Made by a program: the position numbers and the translations under genes. A DNA stretch of 17,176 nucleotides, taken from NCBI GenBank assembly GCA_958430865.1, contig CAUDNR010004219.1, positions 23,801 through 40,976 on the forward strand. The letters are read 5' to 3'. This document shows, in pieces, positions 6,983 to 17,167 of this stretch (the first letter of the stretch is position 1; every line of letters starts with the position of its first letter). The stretch is from Entrophospora sp. SA101. Taxonomy: Eukaryota; Glomeromycota; Glomeromycetes; Entrophosporales; Entrophosporaceae. The notes beneath the pieces are model-generated. The model worked only from the letters and a program-made list of their open reading frames with translations. It did no database searches and was not told the DNA's origin.

Positions 6983-9636
6983 TTATTTCTTCCTTTCAAC
7001 AATTTCTTCTTTTGTTTCTGTATAAACTACTTTTTTTGTTGTTTTTTCTTCAACAAGATTGCAACAAGTTTTTAAAAGTTCTTCTTCAAGCTCAGCATCT
7101 TTGATTTGTTCACTTAGATATTTTCTAGCTTTTTCGTACTGAATTTTCCAAGTTGTTTCATGAGAAAAAGCATGTAATTTAAGATAGCTAATGGTAATTG
7201 CAGTTGACCACCAAGTGTGATGTGTAGTGGTTTTCTTGAGACATTTACTAACAGCATATGTTTGAATAGTAGATTTGAATGATTGAGATTTTGTATCAGA
7301 AGAAATTTCAAGAATTTCAGAAAGTGTGTCAGAAATATGGAATGAGCCTTCGTTGGTTTGTTTGGAGATGATATTTTGTGTGGTTTCAATTGATTTAGTG
7401 TCATGCCTTCCAAAAAAGGTACTAAATACAGATCCAATGGCTGATGTTGCTTCTTTTTATCACATGATTGTTTTACAGCAGTGGAGTTACCTGTAATAAC
7501 TTTCCCTTTTTTGGTTGTTGTTTCTTCAACAAGTTCATAACAAGTTTTTGAAAGTTCCTTACTTTCAGCATTTACTAGTGTTTCTGATTTGGGCTCCCCA
7601 TAAAACTCATCGAATTCATCATCAGTTGCTGTTTCAGTTGTCCATCCACCACCACCAAATCTTGTTTCAGATACCAATAATGTTTTAGTTCCTAATTTAT
7701 CTTTAGCATTTGCATTCCATTTTATAACTTCAAGTGATGTATTGGATTTAATTATTGTATTGGAATTATCAAGTTTGTCAGCAAATACTTTTGCAAGTGA
7801 ATATATTTTCTTAGAAGATCTAATTAATGGAAACCTACAAATTTCTATCACATAATTATCAATGTTGTTGTAATCCCATTGACCCTCCATAAATTCTGAA
7901 TCAATTGCTGATCCATTAAGAATCCAACAAATTTCAAGATCATCTAAATCTTCCAAAAGTGTGAAATGAAATATTTTTACAAAATCTCTTATAATTTCAC
8001 CTGATAATGTAGCAAGTTCAGTTTGTTTTCGTTGATCTATAATTTTTCTATATTGACTTATATGTTGATCAAGCAATTGTTTATTAAATTTAATAAATCC
8101 ATGTTCTTTATTGTTATTATTATCATTGTATCCTACTGTATACAAAAGATCAAAAACTTCTTCACGTATTTTTTTTAATGATGATGATGATGATGAGATA
8201 TGGTCAAGAAAGGTGGTGGAAGATGGATTATTATTATTTCGATTTTTAACTAATCTGGTTGCTTTATCATGCAACTTGCTTCTCCATTCATATGGATCAG
8301 ATTCAAATGAATAATCATATAATTTGTTTGCCAATTCATATAAATCATATTCAAGTCCCCTCAAGTTTTGAGGCTTGTATTGATAAGTATCACTTCCAAA
8401 ATCTTTCAATAATTCAATCAACTTGTCAAAAACTGCTCTTTGCAATAAAGCCTTAACCAATGGTTTGTTCCTTTGTATTTCTTTGGCTCCAGTTACATAA
8501 TTATATTTTATTAAAAGATTATCTATATTGTTATAATCAAGCTCTGCAATTGTAGTTCTTAAATTTGTAATATAACTCTGAATTTTATCTTGCAATTCAG
8601 AAAGATCTTGTGAAAACTGAATTGACTTCTGATTTTTAAATATATATGATGTTTCTGTTGATGGCAATGTTGTTGATGGTTTTAGTGATGATGTTGTTTT
8701 TGTTGATGGTGATGTTGTTGATATTGTTGATGGATTTGATGATGATGATGATGAGATTGTTGATAATAACTTCTTTAAATCATTTATATTCTTATCTCTA
8801 TCTTTAATTTTTTGATTTAATAATGTTACTCTTTTTTTATTATTTACAACATTACGATCATGTTGAAGTTGTAATTCTGAATTATGTTTTTTTAATCTGT
8901 TCAACTGACTGACATATTGATTATATTGTTTTTCATATTTGATATTAGTTTCAGTCAATCCTACATTCATAGCTATTTGTGGTATTAGCTCTTCTTTTAA
9001 GTTATTATATTCTTGAACTAAATCATTATATTTAGCTACTAGCGTTGAATAAAGATTTTGATATTCAATTGTTTCTTTTCTTAATTTATCATTTGCAGCA
9101 TCTTTTTCTGACATTTTTGAATTTAGATCATTATTGTTATTTGTTAGACTGATATTATTAAGCTTAACTATTGCTATTGATTCCTTAAATTCTGCAATTG
9201 TTTTATCCTTCTCTTTAATTAAATCATTATATTCATCTTTAATTTGCAAAATTTGTTTTGATAAATTTTCTTTTTCTTCATTAAAAGTCAAAAACGTTTT
9301 ACCATGATCATAAATTTTTGCAACATCATCTAAAAAACTTTCCAAAAATTCTCTGCTAAGTTCTTCGTTATTATTGGTGCTACTATTGCTGCTATTGTTG
9401 TTAAAGACACTATTATTAGTGTTAGTCTTATTACCACTATTATCACTGTTACTGTTATTATTACTATTATTGCTGCTACTATTATTATTTATGATATTTT
9501 CTGGATCATCTACATCAATTAAAGCTTCTAAAAATATATTATTTTGGTTCTGTTCATTCTGATTCTCATTCTGTTGGTCCTGTTCGTTTTGTTGATTTTG
9601 TTGTTGATTTAGTTGATTTTTTTTTTTTCGGCCCAT
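6983..9636 (-). CDS. Coiled-coil, Asn/Gln-rich protein of unknown function, copy 2 (about 867 aa if spliced)
   Basis: Paralogue of the gene at 2437-4467 with the same order: MGRKKKNQ start, Gln/Asn-rich part, poly-Asn/Ser, coiled coil, Ser/Thr linker and conserved C-terminal region (FMEGQWDYNNIDNYVIEIC, AKVFADKL), then an extra acidic and Lys-rich tail. Unspliced, the frame runs to 7114, but its last part (after KQSCDKKK) has atypical composition. Removing a 50-base GT-AG intron at 7441-7490 (donor CAG/GTAACT, acceptor CATCAG) gives AIGSVFSTFFGRHD and a plausible tail with KARKYLSEQIKDAELEEELL, ending at TAA 6983. The alternative is a one-base indel near 7450-7459. The frame opens at a TTG (9645), but the conserved ATG is at 9636. 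Function unknown; divergent from the CRN-type gene. Confidence 0.65.
7759..9291 (-). repeat. 1,533-base duplicated block, copy 2 (identical to 2587-4119)
   Basis: Partner of the block in copy 1, same orientation, constant 5,172-base offset. Outside it the two genes differ: copy 2 has a longer Asn/Ser/Thr region (including NKTNTNNS) and different codons, and a different 3' end beyond VIKW. Confidence 0.9.
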
Positions 9637-9977
9637 TACATACAATTAAAGTTGGGGAGTAAGTAATGTTACGCATAATCAAGCAAAATTAATTAATTAC
9701 CTTGGATCTGTTTAAACCAGTACAACGTCAATTGATATTTTTTATTTTTTTTTGAATGGGAATTTTGATACAAAAAAAGGTTTTTGATGTTTCACGAAAA
9801 TGGTTGCGTTGTATAACATTGATCATTGATAATTGATAATTGATAATTGATAATTGATAACCTAATTGATAATTGATAACAATAATGATCATTGATCATT
9901 GATTGCTCACTTTTGCATTCTCATTGTAAACTTGTTTCTGTTTGTAATACTAATTAATTACTATTCTTTTTAGAGAC
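9637..9977. promoter_or_regulatory. Divergent intergenic region between coiled-coil copy 2 and the CRN-type gene
   Basis: The two genes are transcribed away from each other from this 341-base region, so promoters for both must lie here or overlap it. It is AT-rich, has a T/A-rich stretch at about 9740-9755 and the tandem 7-base repeat at 9825-9878. The first 40 bases next to the coiled-coil start (to about 9677, GTTACGCATAAT on +) match the corresponding 5' flank of copy 1 (to about 4508); beyond that the flanks differ. No specific factor site is identified. Confidence 0.45.
9825..9878. repeat. ATTGATA 7-base tandem repeat
   Basis: Five perfect head-to-tail ATTGATA units (9825-9859), a 5-base break, then two more (9865-9878). 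Related GATCATTGAT words flank both sides (9821-9830 and 9888-9902). Confidence 0.9.
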
Positions 9978-11840
9978 ATGTCAACAGTCTATCTAGAGAT
10001 AAAGCGCCTTACTTTAAAGTTCTCTCAAGAATTACCTAAAGAGGATCTTACTAAATAACCGCCTATATCAGTGGGGATGTCAATCGAGCAAATCAGGTAG
10101 AGCAAGCCCTAGCTGTCTTTGATACTGATGAAGACAAATGCAATTACTTGAGAACTTATTTGGACTTTTTGAAGCCTGGTATGTTCCCACAGTAATTTAA
10201 TCAAAGTATAAAATAAAACTTTTTGTTGGCTGTTGCTTCGTTTTTGTCTGCATTATTTTATATATATATAGATATCTCCAACAAGCGAAGAAGAATTGGT
10301 GATAGCAATGAAGAACTGGGGGCTTGGAACGCTTTGAAGAGTGGAACAAAAGAAAACCAGTTTCTTCGGTTGTCTAAAGAGGCCTCCTATATTTTAGGTG
10401 ATGATGATAAAGGTTCCAATCCACCTGCTCTGTTCATCCGTGATTGCTATATTCACCTTTCAGAGATTATTCTTGAGGATGACAATATCCGCCGTTTGCG
10501 TATTACTGGCAATCCGGGAATTGGAAAGACCTTCTTTGGTTATTACCTACTTCATCTGCTTGCAATGCGAAATAAGACAGTTATATATCACAAATGTAAC
10601 AAAACACCAATTCTTTTCAGTGAAGAAGCTGTTTATCATATTTACCAAGATAATATTTATGAATTCAATGATTTTCTGATGAAAAGAGATGTATGGTATA
10701 TTGTGGATGGCCGAGAACCATCAGATATTCATGCAAAGACAATTCTTATCTGTTCACCCCAGAAGCATTACTATCACAAATTCGACAAGCTTGGTACAAT
10801 TATTCGGTATATGCCAGTGTGGTCATATGTAGAAATCAAGAAATGCAAAGATAAACTTTTTCCTGATCTTAATCAAGAATTGGTTCAAAGCTTATACAAT
10901 AAATGGGGCGGGATTCCTCGTTATACATTGTATTATGCGCTTAATGATAGTCAACAAGATCTTCTCCAAATGGCAATTAGCACTGTTAATCAAAGAATAT
11001 TGAACTTTGTTGGTGAAACCACAGATGATGATGATACCAGACACAGAATTGTACATATCTCTACAAATGTACCACAAGCAGGGGAATGTGAGGAAGGTGT
11101 AGTAGAAGTGGAAGTAGAAGAAGAAATAGGTAATATACATGAATCTTCTATATCAAAAACTTCCATGGTAACTAAACTAGATAAAGGTAAAGGTAGTGCA
11201 GTAATTAAACCGGAAATGGGAAAAGATAGACCTTTTTATACAATGTCAATCCTAGAGTTTGCATCTGATTATGTTTCCGAGAAGGTAGTAGGTAGACTCA
11301 CAACTCATTATAGAAATCAGTTGCTGAATTTTGTAGAAAGTAGTTCGTTAATAAATGAATACAGTACACTCCGCGGTGCAATATTTGAGCAGATCGCTCA
11401 TCAGAAATTGCTAAGTGGAAAATCTTTTAGGACTCGTCCTTTATTTGAACAAACTTCTTCCTTTGGGAATGGTAATTCCAGATTTAGATTGCCTGCAAGA
11501 GACAAATTATTATTCAACAACATTAAAGAGATTGCACCTAACAAGTACTGTATACCAACTCAAAAAAATTTTGCATCAGTTGATGCAATTATTCACCCCA
11601 ACATATTTTTTTCAAATGACGATTGCCAAGAATCATCCTATCAACATAAATCGCTTGCGAAAACTTATTAACGAAAATGAAAATTTGGATATTAAGTTTT
11701 ATTTTGTTGTACCGAAGGAACTGTACAATGATTATCAAGAGCAGGATCTTCATACTCAGCGCAAGACAGTTGTCCAATGTAGACCACTTTGGACTAATCA
11801 CCTTAAACAATATGTTTTGGAGCTTGATTTAAAATTATAA
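9978..11840 (+). CDS. Crinkler (CRN)-type P-loop NTPase-nuclease protein, with two apparent frameshifts
   Basis: CRN/RHS-type proteins combine an NTPase with a PD-(D/E)XK nuclease-like domain; oomycete and fungal members are proposed effectors acting in nuclei. Exon 1 starts at ATG 9978 (STVYLEIKRLTLKFSQELP), stops at 10056-10058, and continues one frame over with QVEQALAVFDTDEDKCNYL to 10178. A 93-base intron (10179-10271, GTATGT...TATATAG) joins to DISNKRRRIG. Exon 2 holds Walker A GNPGIGKT (10508-10531), a Walker B-like VWYIVDG (about 10690-10710), an acidic linker (about 11015-11130), and nuclease-type RGAIFEQIAH (about 11374-11403) and VDAII. At the T7 run 11606-11612 the frame breaks; FFQMTIAKNHPININ, FYFVVPKELY and a C-terminal LDLKL continue in another frame to 11840. 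No LFLAK-like header is seen. The shifts may be mutations or homopolymer errors. Confidence 0.75.
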
Positions 11841-13073
11841 AATTTTTTATTATTACATGAGATCATGAAATGGTATTTTGCGATATAATTAAAAATAACA
11901 AAGATGCATTTATATATTAATTTGCACACATCGGGCTTCTAAATTTATTGCAAACTTAGGCTTGTTGGTGTATGAAATTCGACTGCGTCAATAAATTTTT
12001 ATAAAAATCTGCATATAATATCCAAATTTGGTTAGCGCATGCACATCCGCACCCTGAATTTCATGACCAAGATTTGAAGATTTTTGAATATTCCAAGCCT
12101 CAATTGAAGAATAAACACAATCAACAGCCCCATACAAAGAACATAAATAAAAAACTAGGTGCTTCAGAAAGGAATCTGTAAAAGAAAAAGAAGTTCAAAA
12201 TAATCAAGATTATCATGAACATCATCATCACAATCACCATCAACTGTCTCGCAACTTGATGGATTTGCATCAAATGTAGCAACCATCACACCCTTGCTCT
12301 CCCAATCTTCATATTCTCATCGACTTGAATGTCCAAAATTCATTCATTTATCCTGCCGGTTATGTTAATTGGCACAGCTAGTACAGGGGTTAATTTGCAC
12401 ATAAAAGGACATGCTCATAAAGGTGGTGACAAGATGAGGGAGCAGAATAGAAGATATTAATGAACACTGGTCCTCGTATACTTGTTTCCAACAGACTAGG
12501 CTTGTGCGATCCTATAGAATTATCAATGGCAAGATCACTAGTATCAAAATCCATGATGCTGTTGAGTGTATCAACCCATAGTGTATTTCATTCAAGCGTA
12601 TCCTCCTCATTCAGCAACTGCTATTGCTGTTGCTGGTGCATCAAGATTGCTCTCAACTTCTCATTCCGCTTTACTACTCTTCTCAAAAATCTATTATACA
12701 AATCATCAACACCAGTCAATATATATCGTAAAACATTTATTTAACGCACCCTCAATGTTGAAAAGATCCAATGGGAGTGAGTGAGTATCTCCTGGCCAAG
12801 AGGATTAACGAAATGGTTTGATCATTCATTATATGATTTTGCACTTGTTAATTAAATAAAAGTCCCGATTTACTATAATATTTATTATAAATATATATAA
12901 TCTAAAACCAATTTTTAAATATATATACATATATTTCTATCACTATGGTTGTTGCTCTTGTTATAAAACAATTAAATTATTCAAAAATCAATTTCAAAAT
13001 TTAATATTTAATAATTAATAAAAAAAAAAAAGATTAAATTAAATTTATATTTTTCTAACTATTTAACTAACTA
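11841..13073. other. Long intergenic stretch with degenerate coding-like text
   Basis: No intact gene of useful length. Between about 12000 and 12790 the base composition is less AT-rich and several short open pieces on + look protein-like but are broken by stops and frame changes: a His-rich piece (HEHHHHNHH, about 12214-12240), LNVQNSFIYPAGYVNWHS (about 12324-12377), ARSLVSKSMM in one frame and RLVRSYRIINGKITSIKIHD in another (about 12495-12560), and ATAIAVAGASRLLSTSHSA (about 12614-12670). I do not recognise the parent gene. 12800-13073 is plain AT-rich DNA and the likely 3' flank of UDP-glucose dehydrogenase. Confidence 0.4.
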
Positions 13074-15040
13074 TTATTTATTAGCTTTACCAATGGTGAA
13101 TACTTTAAAACCAATAGAATTTAATTTCTCGGCATCAAGAATAAGACGACCATCAAAAATGAAAGCTGGTTTATGCATTTTTGAATAGATTCTTTTATAA
13201 TCCAATGTCTATAAAAATCAAGTATTTTTAATGACGAATCAATATTAAATATTTTTGTTAATTGATTAATTGATTGAAACAAACCTTAAATTCATCCCAT
13301 TCAGTTGTAATAACTATGGCATCAGCATCTTCAGATGCTTCATAAGCTGTTTTGCTAATAGTGATAGATTTCTTTACTATAATAAATAAGGTTTAAATAA
13401 ATAAATAATTATAAATCACATATATATATACACACGCACACACACATATATGTATGTACCTTCATTGATATTATTGACAACACCAGGTTCAGTCAAATCA
13501 AGATGAATTTGTTCTTCGCTAACTTTTGGATCATAAATATGAACTTTGGCTTTTTCTTGAATAAAAGCTTTACATAAAGTGATGGCAGCAGACTCTCTGG
13601 TATCACCGGTATCTTTTTTAAATGCAAAACCAAGCAATGCAATTTTTTTGTAGGTAATGGTGTTGAACAATGTTTTGATGATTTGTGAAATAAATCGGTT
13701 TTTCTGATATTCGTTTAGATCGACAACAGTTTTCCAATAGGCAGCAACTTCAGGAAGATTTAGTTGCTCAGATAGATAAACCAGATTCAATATATCTTTC
13801 TGAAAACAACTTCCACCAAATCCAACTGATGCCTTTAAAAATCTTGGACCAATGCGTACATCTTTTCCACAAGCATATGCAACTTCATCAATATCAGCAC
13901 CTGTTGCTTCACAAATTGCAGACAATGCATTAATTGATGATATACGTTGAGCTAATAAAGCATTTGCTGCCTATATGTGTGTAAATATGTCATGTAATGC
14001 AAATTAAATAATAATTGGATATTAATAATTATAAATATCTTATATATATAAGTATTTACCAATTTTGAAAGTTCAGATGACCATAAATTAGTTGTAATGA
14101 TACGTTCAGTAGGAACCCAATTAGCATATACTTCTACCAAAGCCTTTTGAGCCTTTGTTCCTTCGGGTGTTTGTAAACCACCGATTAAAACACGATCAGG
14201 ATTTAATAAATCATTAATTGCAGTACCCTCAGCAAGAAATTCAGGATTCGATAGTATGTCAAAATGAATACCATCCCTGGAGTTTGCTTCTAAAATTGTT
14301 CTCATACTTTCTGCTGTACGACATGGTACAGTAGATTTTTCAACTACAATTTTTGAACTTCTTGCCACGTCTGCAATCTGTCTTGTAGCTGACTCGACAT
14401 AACTTTAAAAACGATAGGTTGTTGATTTATGTGATAAATTAATTTGTTGATCAAAATCGAATAAATTATCAAGCGAATCACACAAATTAAATTAGATAAT
14501 CACATGAAATTAAACTTACGCAAGGTCAGCAGCATAACCAGCGCCTAGACCAGTTTTTTTTGTTGGAGTATTTACTGAAACAAAAATCAAATCTGCTTCT
14601 ATGACGGCCTTTTCTACATCGGTTGTAAAGAATAAATTTTCATTACGACGTGCAAATACAATCTCATCAAGACCTGGCTCATAAATTGGTAATTTATCAG
14701 AATTCCAAGCTGCAATGCGAGCAGGATTCAAATCAACAATGGTCACTTTAATATTCGGACATTTGTAAGCGATGACCGCACATGTAGGTCCGCCTAAATA
14801 ATTCATTCAAAAGAATATATTTATAATTTTGAGAAAAATTAAAAAAAAATTATGATGTTGAATTATGGGTAGTTTTGACATTCTGAAGTGTTTAAATAAA
14901 GAAAATATTTTTTGCTCTTTTAACAAATCTTCCATCAGAGAAATTATATCGCAATTAATAAAATAATAAATTAATATATATAATAGATATCTACCAACAT
15001 AACCAGCACCAAGGCAGCAAATTTTTTTTACTTGAGTCAT
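13074..15040 (-). CDS. UDP-glucose 6-dehydrogenase
   Basis: Oxidises UDP-glucose to UDP-glucuronate with 2 NAD+ in the cytosol, supplying precursors for glucuronate/xylose-containing polysaccharides. Six exons: 15040-14995, 14793-14520, 14402-14060, 13970-13460, 13376-13285, 13208-13074. All introns are GT-AG (201, 117, 89, 83 and 76 bases). They join to 1,401 bases, 466 aa, a usual family length. Visible: NAD-binding GAGYVG (residues 11-16), STVP (130-133), [10 protein letters not shown] with Glu161, Lys220, Asn224 and catalytic Cys276 in [10 protein letters not shown] with Asp280. These numbers coincide with those established for the human enzyme. C-terminal UDP-binding-fold motifs [21 protein letters not shown] and FIFDGR are present. 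The ATG at 15040 gives [16 protein letters not shown], the usual start. No lesion; appears functional. Confidence 0.96.
13420..13452. repeat. (TA)n-(CA)n microsatellite in an intron
   Basis: TA repeat followed by an imperfect CA repeat and TA again, inside the 83-base intron 13377-13459 of UDP-glucose dehydrogenase, right before the splice donor (GTACAT on -). Confidence 0.85.
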
Positions 15041-15198
15041 AATTTATTAATTGAAAAATTGGAAATCAAAAAAAATTTTTTTTTTATGAATTTATATTTT
15101 TTATTTGACGGATGATGATGATGATAAACTGATACGATAACTATATTGCATGCATAATAATCAAATTGTCAAATCGTCAAGTTACACCAAGGTTCATT
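15041..15198. promoter_or_regulatory. Compact 158-base intergenic region (NMO 3' end / UDP-glucose dehydrogenase promoter)
   Basis: Both flanking genes run on -, so this region must hold the 3' untranslated end of the nitronate monooxygenase gene and the promoter and leader of UDP-glucose dehydrogenase. Near the latter start it has a long A/T run (about 15069-15084 is poly-A then poly-T) and a GATGATGATGAT stretch (about 15112-15124). No defined element can be named. Confidence 0.35.
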
Positions 15199-16549
15199 TT
15201 ATTCATGATGAAATAAATGGTTTAATTCGTCAATTACTTTTCCTGCAGATTTTATTGTTGACTCGACAATCTCCTAAATTAATAATATTAATAATAATAA
15301 TAATAACAAAGAATTACTATTTTGTTTTATTTTTAAAATTAAAAATTAGAAAGAACAAAATATACTTTTGCAGAAAGTTCTTCTTTAACCAATCCAACTC
15401 CACTTCCAGCATAAATTTCCTATTTTACAAAGCGCACAAAAAGAAAATTTTTTAAAGAAAAAAAAACCCCTGAAAAAAAACCCTCAAAAGAAGAACAACA
15501 GCAACTTACAACATATGAATAGTCTTTATTTTTAACACCACCAAAATAGTTTTTTTTAATTCTTTCGAATTCTTCTTTTTCTTTGTCGTTATCAAGAATA
15601 ATATCTGTGGTTTGATTTCTTAAAGCTCTTCCATCAAATTCTCCAGGCCATGGAATATTTTTAAGTTTATCAAAAACCTTGGTTCTGATTGTATTATTAT
15701 TGCCATCGTTTGTATTTATAATAAGGGATTTTGCATTATCAGGTGACAAACTTTCTTTCGAGGCAATAAACCTTGTACCCATAACAATCCCTGATGCACC
15801 GAGTGACAAAGCTGCCACTAAACCCCTTCCATCGCTTATTCCACCTGCAGCCAACACTGGTGGGATTGAATTGATTTTCTTATCCTGATGCAACTCTTTC
15901 AATTTATCAATTGATTCTGGTAATAATGTAATTAGATTGCCTCCTTTAACTGCTCCATGACCTCCTGATTCAGAACTTTGCACTATTAACACATCAACAG
16001 AAGAATAATTGGAAGAAGGGGTCGAGGTCATGTTTTTGACTAACATGTCGATACTTTGAATTTGTGAAATAATCTTTGTTTTAGGCGATGATTCTCTTAC
16101 CAATTTCACATATTTTGAATAATCACCAAACGAAAACCAAATTGCTGCAGGTTTATATTTTAATATTGTTGAAAGTGTTTCAGGATGATTATCCAAATCA
16201 AATGTAAGTACCCCAACTCCAATTGGTAATACTAATAAATCACCCTCCTCTTTATTGTTTAAAGAGGATGATAACAATTCCTTTGCTTTAATTAAATCTT
16301 TTTCTATATCATCTGCACTCATATATCCTAATCATTAACAATAATATTTATCAAATATATATAATATATAACAGTATATATATAATATATATATATATTA
16401 TATATACCTGCTGGAATTAAACCTAAACCTCCAGCTAAACTAACTTCAACAGCTAATTCAACACTAGTTACTCTTGCCATTGGAGCTGAAACAATTGGAT
16501 ATTTCAATCCAATTTCTTTAAACGTTTCCGTAAACTTAGTTTTAAACAT
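15199..16549 (-). CDS. Nitronate monooxygenase / 2-nitropropane dioxygenase-like flavoenzyme
   Basis: Family enzymes use FMN and O2 to oxidise toxic alkyl nitronates to carbonyl compounds and nitrite. Four exons: 16549-16408, 16327-15510, 15419-15366, 15273-15199, with GT-AG introns of 80, 90 and 92 bases, giving 1,089 bases and 362 aa, a normal length. A TIM-barrel FMN fold is indicated by YPIVSAPMARV near residue 18, VEVSLAGGLGLIPAG before the first splice, SESGGHG (about 166-172, with His171 at the usual catalytic His position), AAGGISDGRG (about 207-216), GASGIVMGTRF (about 224-234) and, in exon 3, IYAGSGVGLVKE. The unspliced exon 2 frame would end in an atypical Phe/Lys tail, supporting splicing after DYSYV. 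The final exon reads EIVESTIKSAGKVIDEL and ends near His-Glu. The natural substrate of the fungal protein is unknown. No damage seen. Confidence 0.92.
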
Positions 16550-16879
16550 TTTTTTTTTCAAAAAATTAAACAGAAAAATTAGAGGATTGTAACACAAACC
16601 CTTTTTATATTTGAAATGTTACACGAATTTTTTATATTTGTGCAACGTAACTTTCAATACACGGCAAACATTCTGGCAATAAAAAAGTAAGTGATAAACT
16701 AGATTTGAATTGGATCTGAACTTGATCTCCAATTTAGAGAGGTAACATAATAATAATGTTGAAGTTTCAGGAGCAATGGGTTCTGTATAACATTTCGTGT
16801 AGCAACAAACTTCCACTATGCTAAATTCGTGAATTGTAAATTTTGAAATTATCATCTTTATCAAAACATGAAGCCAGTT

Positions 16880-16971
16880 TATCCCATTATAATCTATAAT
16901 CTAGTTGGTTTTCTTATTATATTTACTTTTGTGTAACTAGTACAAATTTAGAAAACTCGAATAATGGGATA
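16880..16971. repeat. Inverted repeat TATCCCATTAT, 92-base span
   Basis: TATCCCATTAT at 16880-16890 is the exact reverse complement of ATAATGGGATA at 16961-16971. It may be a small MITE relic or chance; no flanking target duplication is clear. Confidence 0.4.
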
Positions 16972-17122
16972 TGAAGGTTCAAGTGCATAGATAGATAGGT
17001 GTTGGCCGAAATTAGTCCTCTTAGTAATGGTACGGTGCAGATCATCTAATTGCTTATTGTAACAATTGGTCAACTTCAAAATACTAAAACAAAAAAAATT
17101 TATATCATTTTAAAAAATTTAA

Positions 17123-17167
17123 CCGATAAGTTTTATTGTTCATGACTCAAGCTTCAAAACTTATCGG
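17123..17167. repeat. Perfect 12-base inverted repeat, possible transposon end
   Basis: CCGATAAGTTTT (17123-17134) and AAAACTTATCGG (17156-17167) are exact reverse complements around a 21-base loop, with a further AAC(C)/GGTT flank match. It lies at the window edge, so any larger element is cut off. Confidence 0.55.

Noticed and set aside
9374..9562. + strand frame with poly-Leu, resembling a membrane protein
   Set aside because: Antisense reading of the poly-Asn/Ser codons of the coiled-coil gene; Leu runs arise from AAT/AAC repeats read in reverse.
9637..9645. Start of the copy 2 coiled-coil gene at 9645
   Set aside because: The codon there is TTG; the ATG at 9636 is conserved with copy 1 (4467) and is followed by the same MGRK.
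9825..9878. CRISPR-like or phage-type repeat array
   Set aside because: Units are 7 bases with no spacers, in a eukaryotic intergenic region; a simple tandem repeat explains it.
11589..11810. - strand frame inside the CRN-type gene
   Set aside because: Antisense shadow of the nuclease-like segment on +.
12190..12480. Zinc transporter (CDF) relic suggested by the His-rich piece and a GHAHKGGD string
   Set aside because: No transmembrane segments or CDF motifs line up in any frame; the His-rich match alone is not evidence.
13074..16549. UDP-glucose dehydrogenase and nitronate monooxygenase as a functional gene cluster
   Set aside because: Same strand and close spacing, but their reactions are unrelated and no other pathway gene is present.
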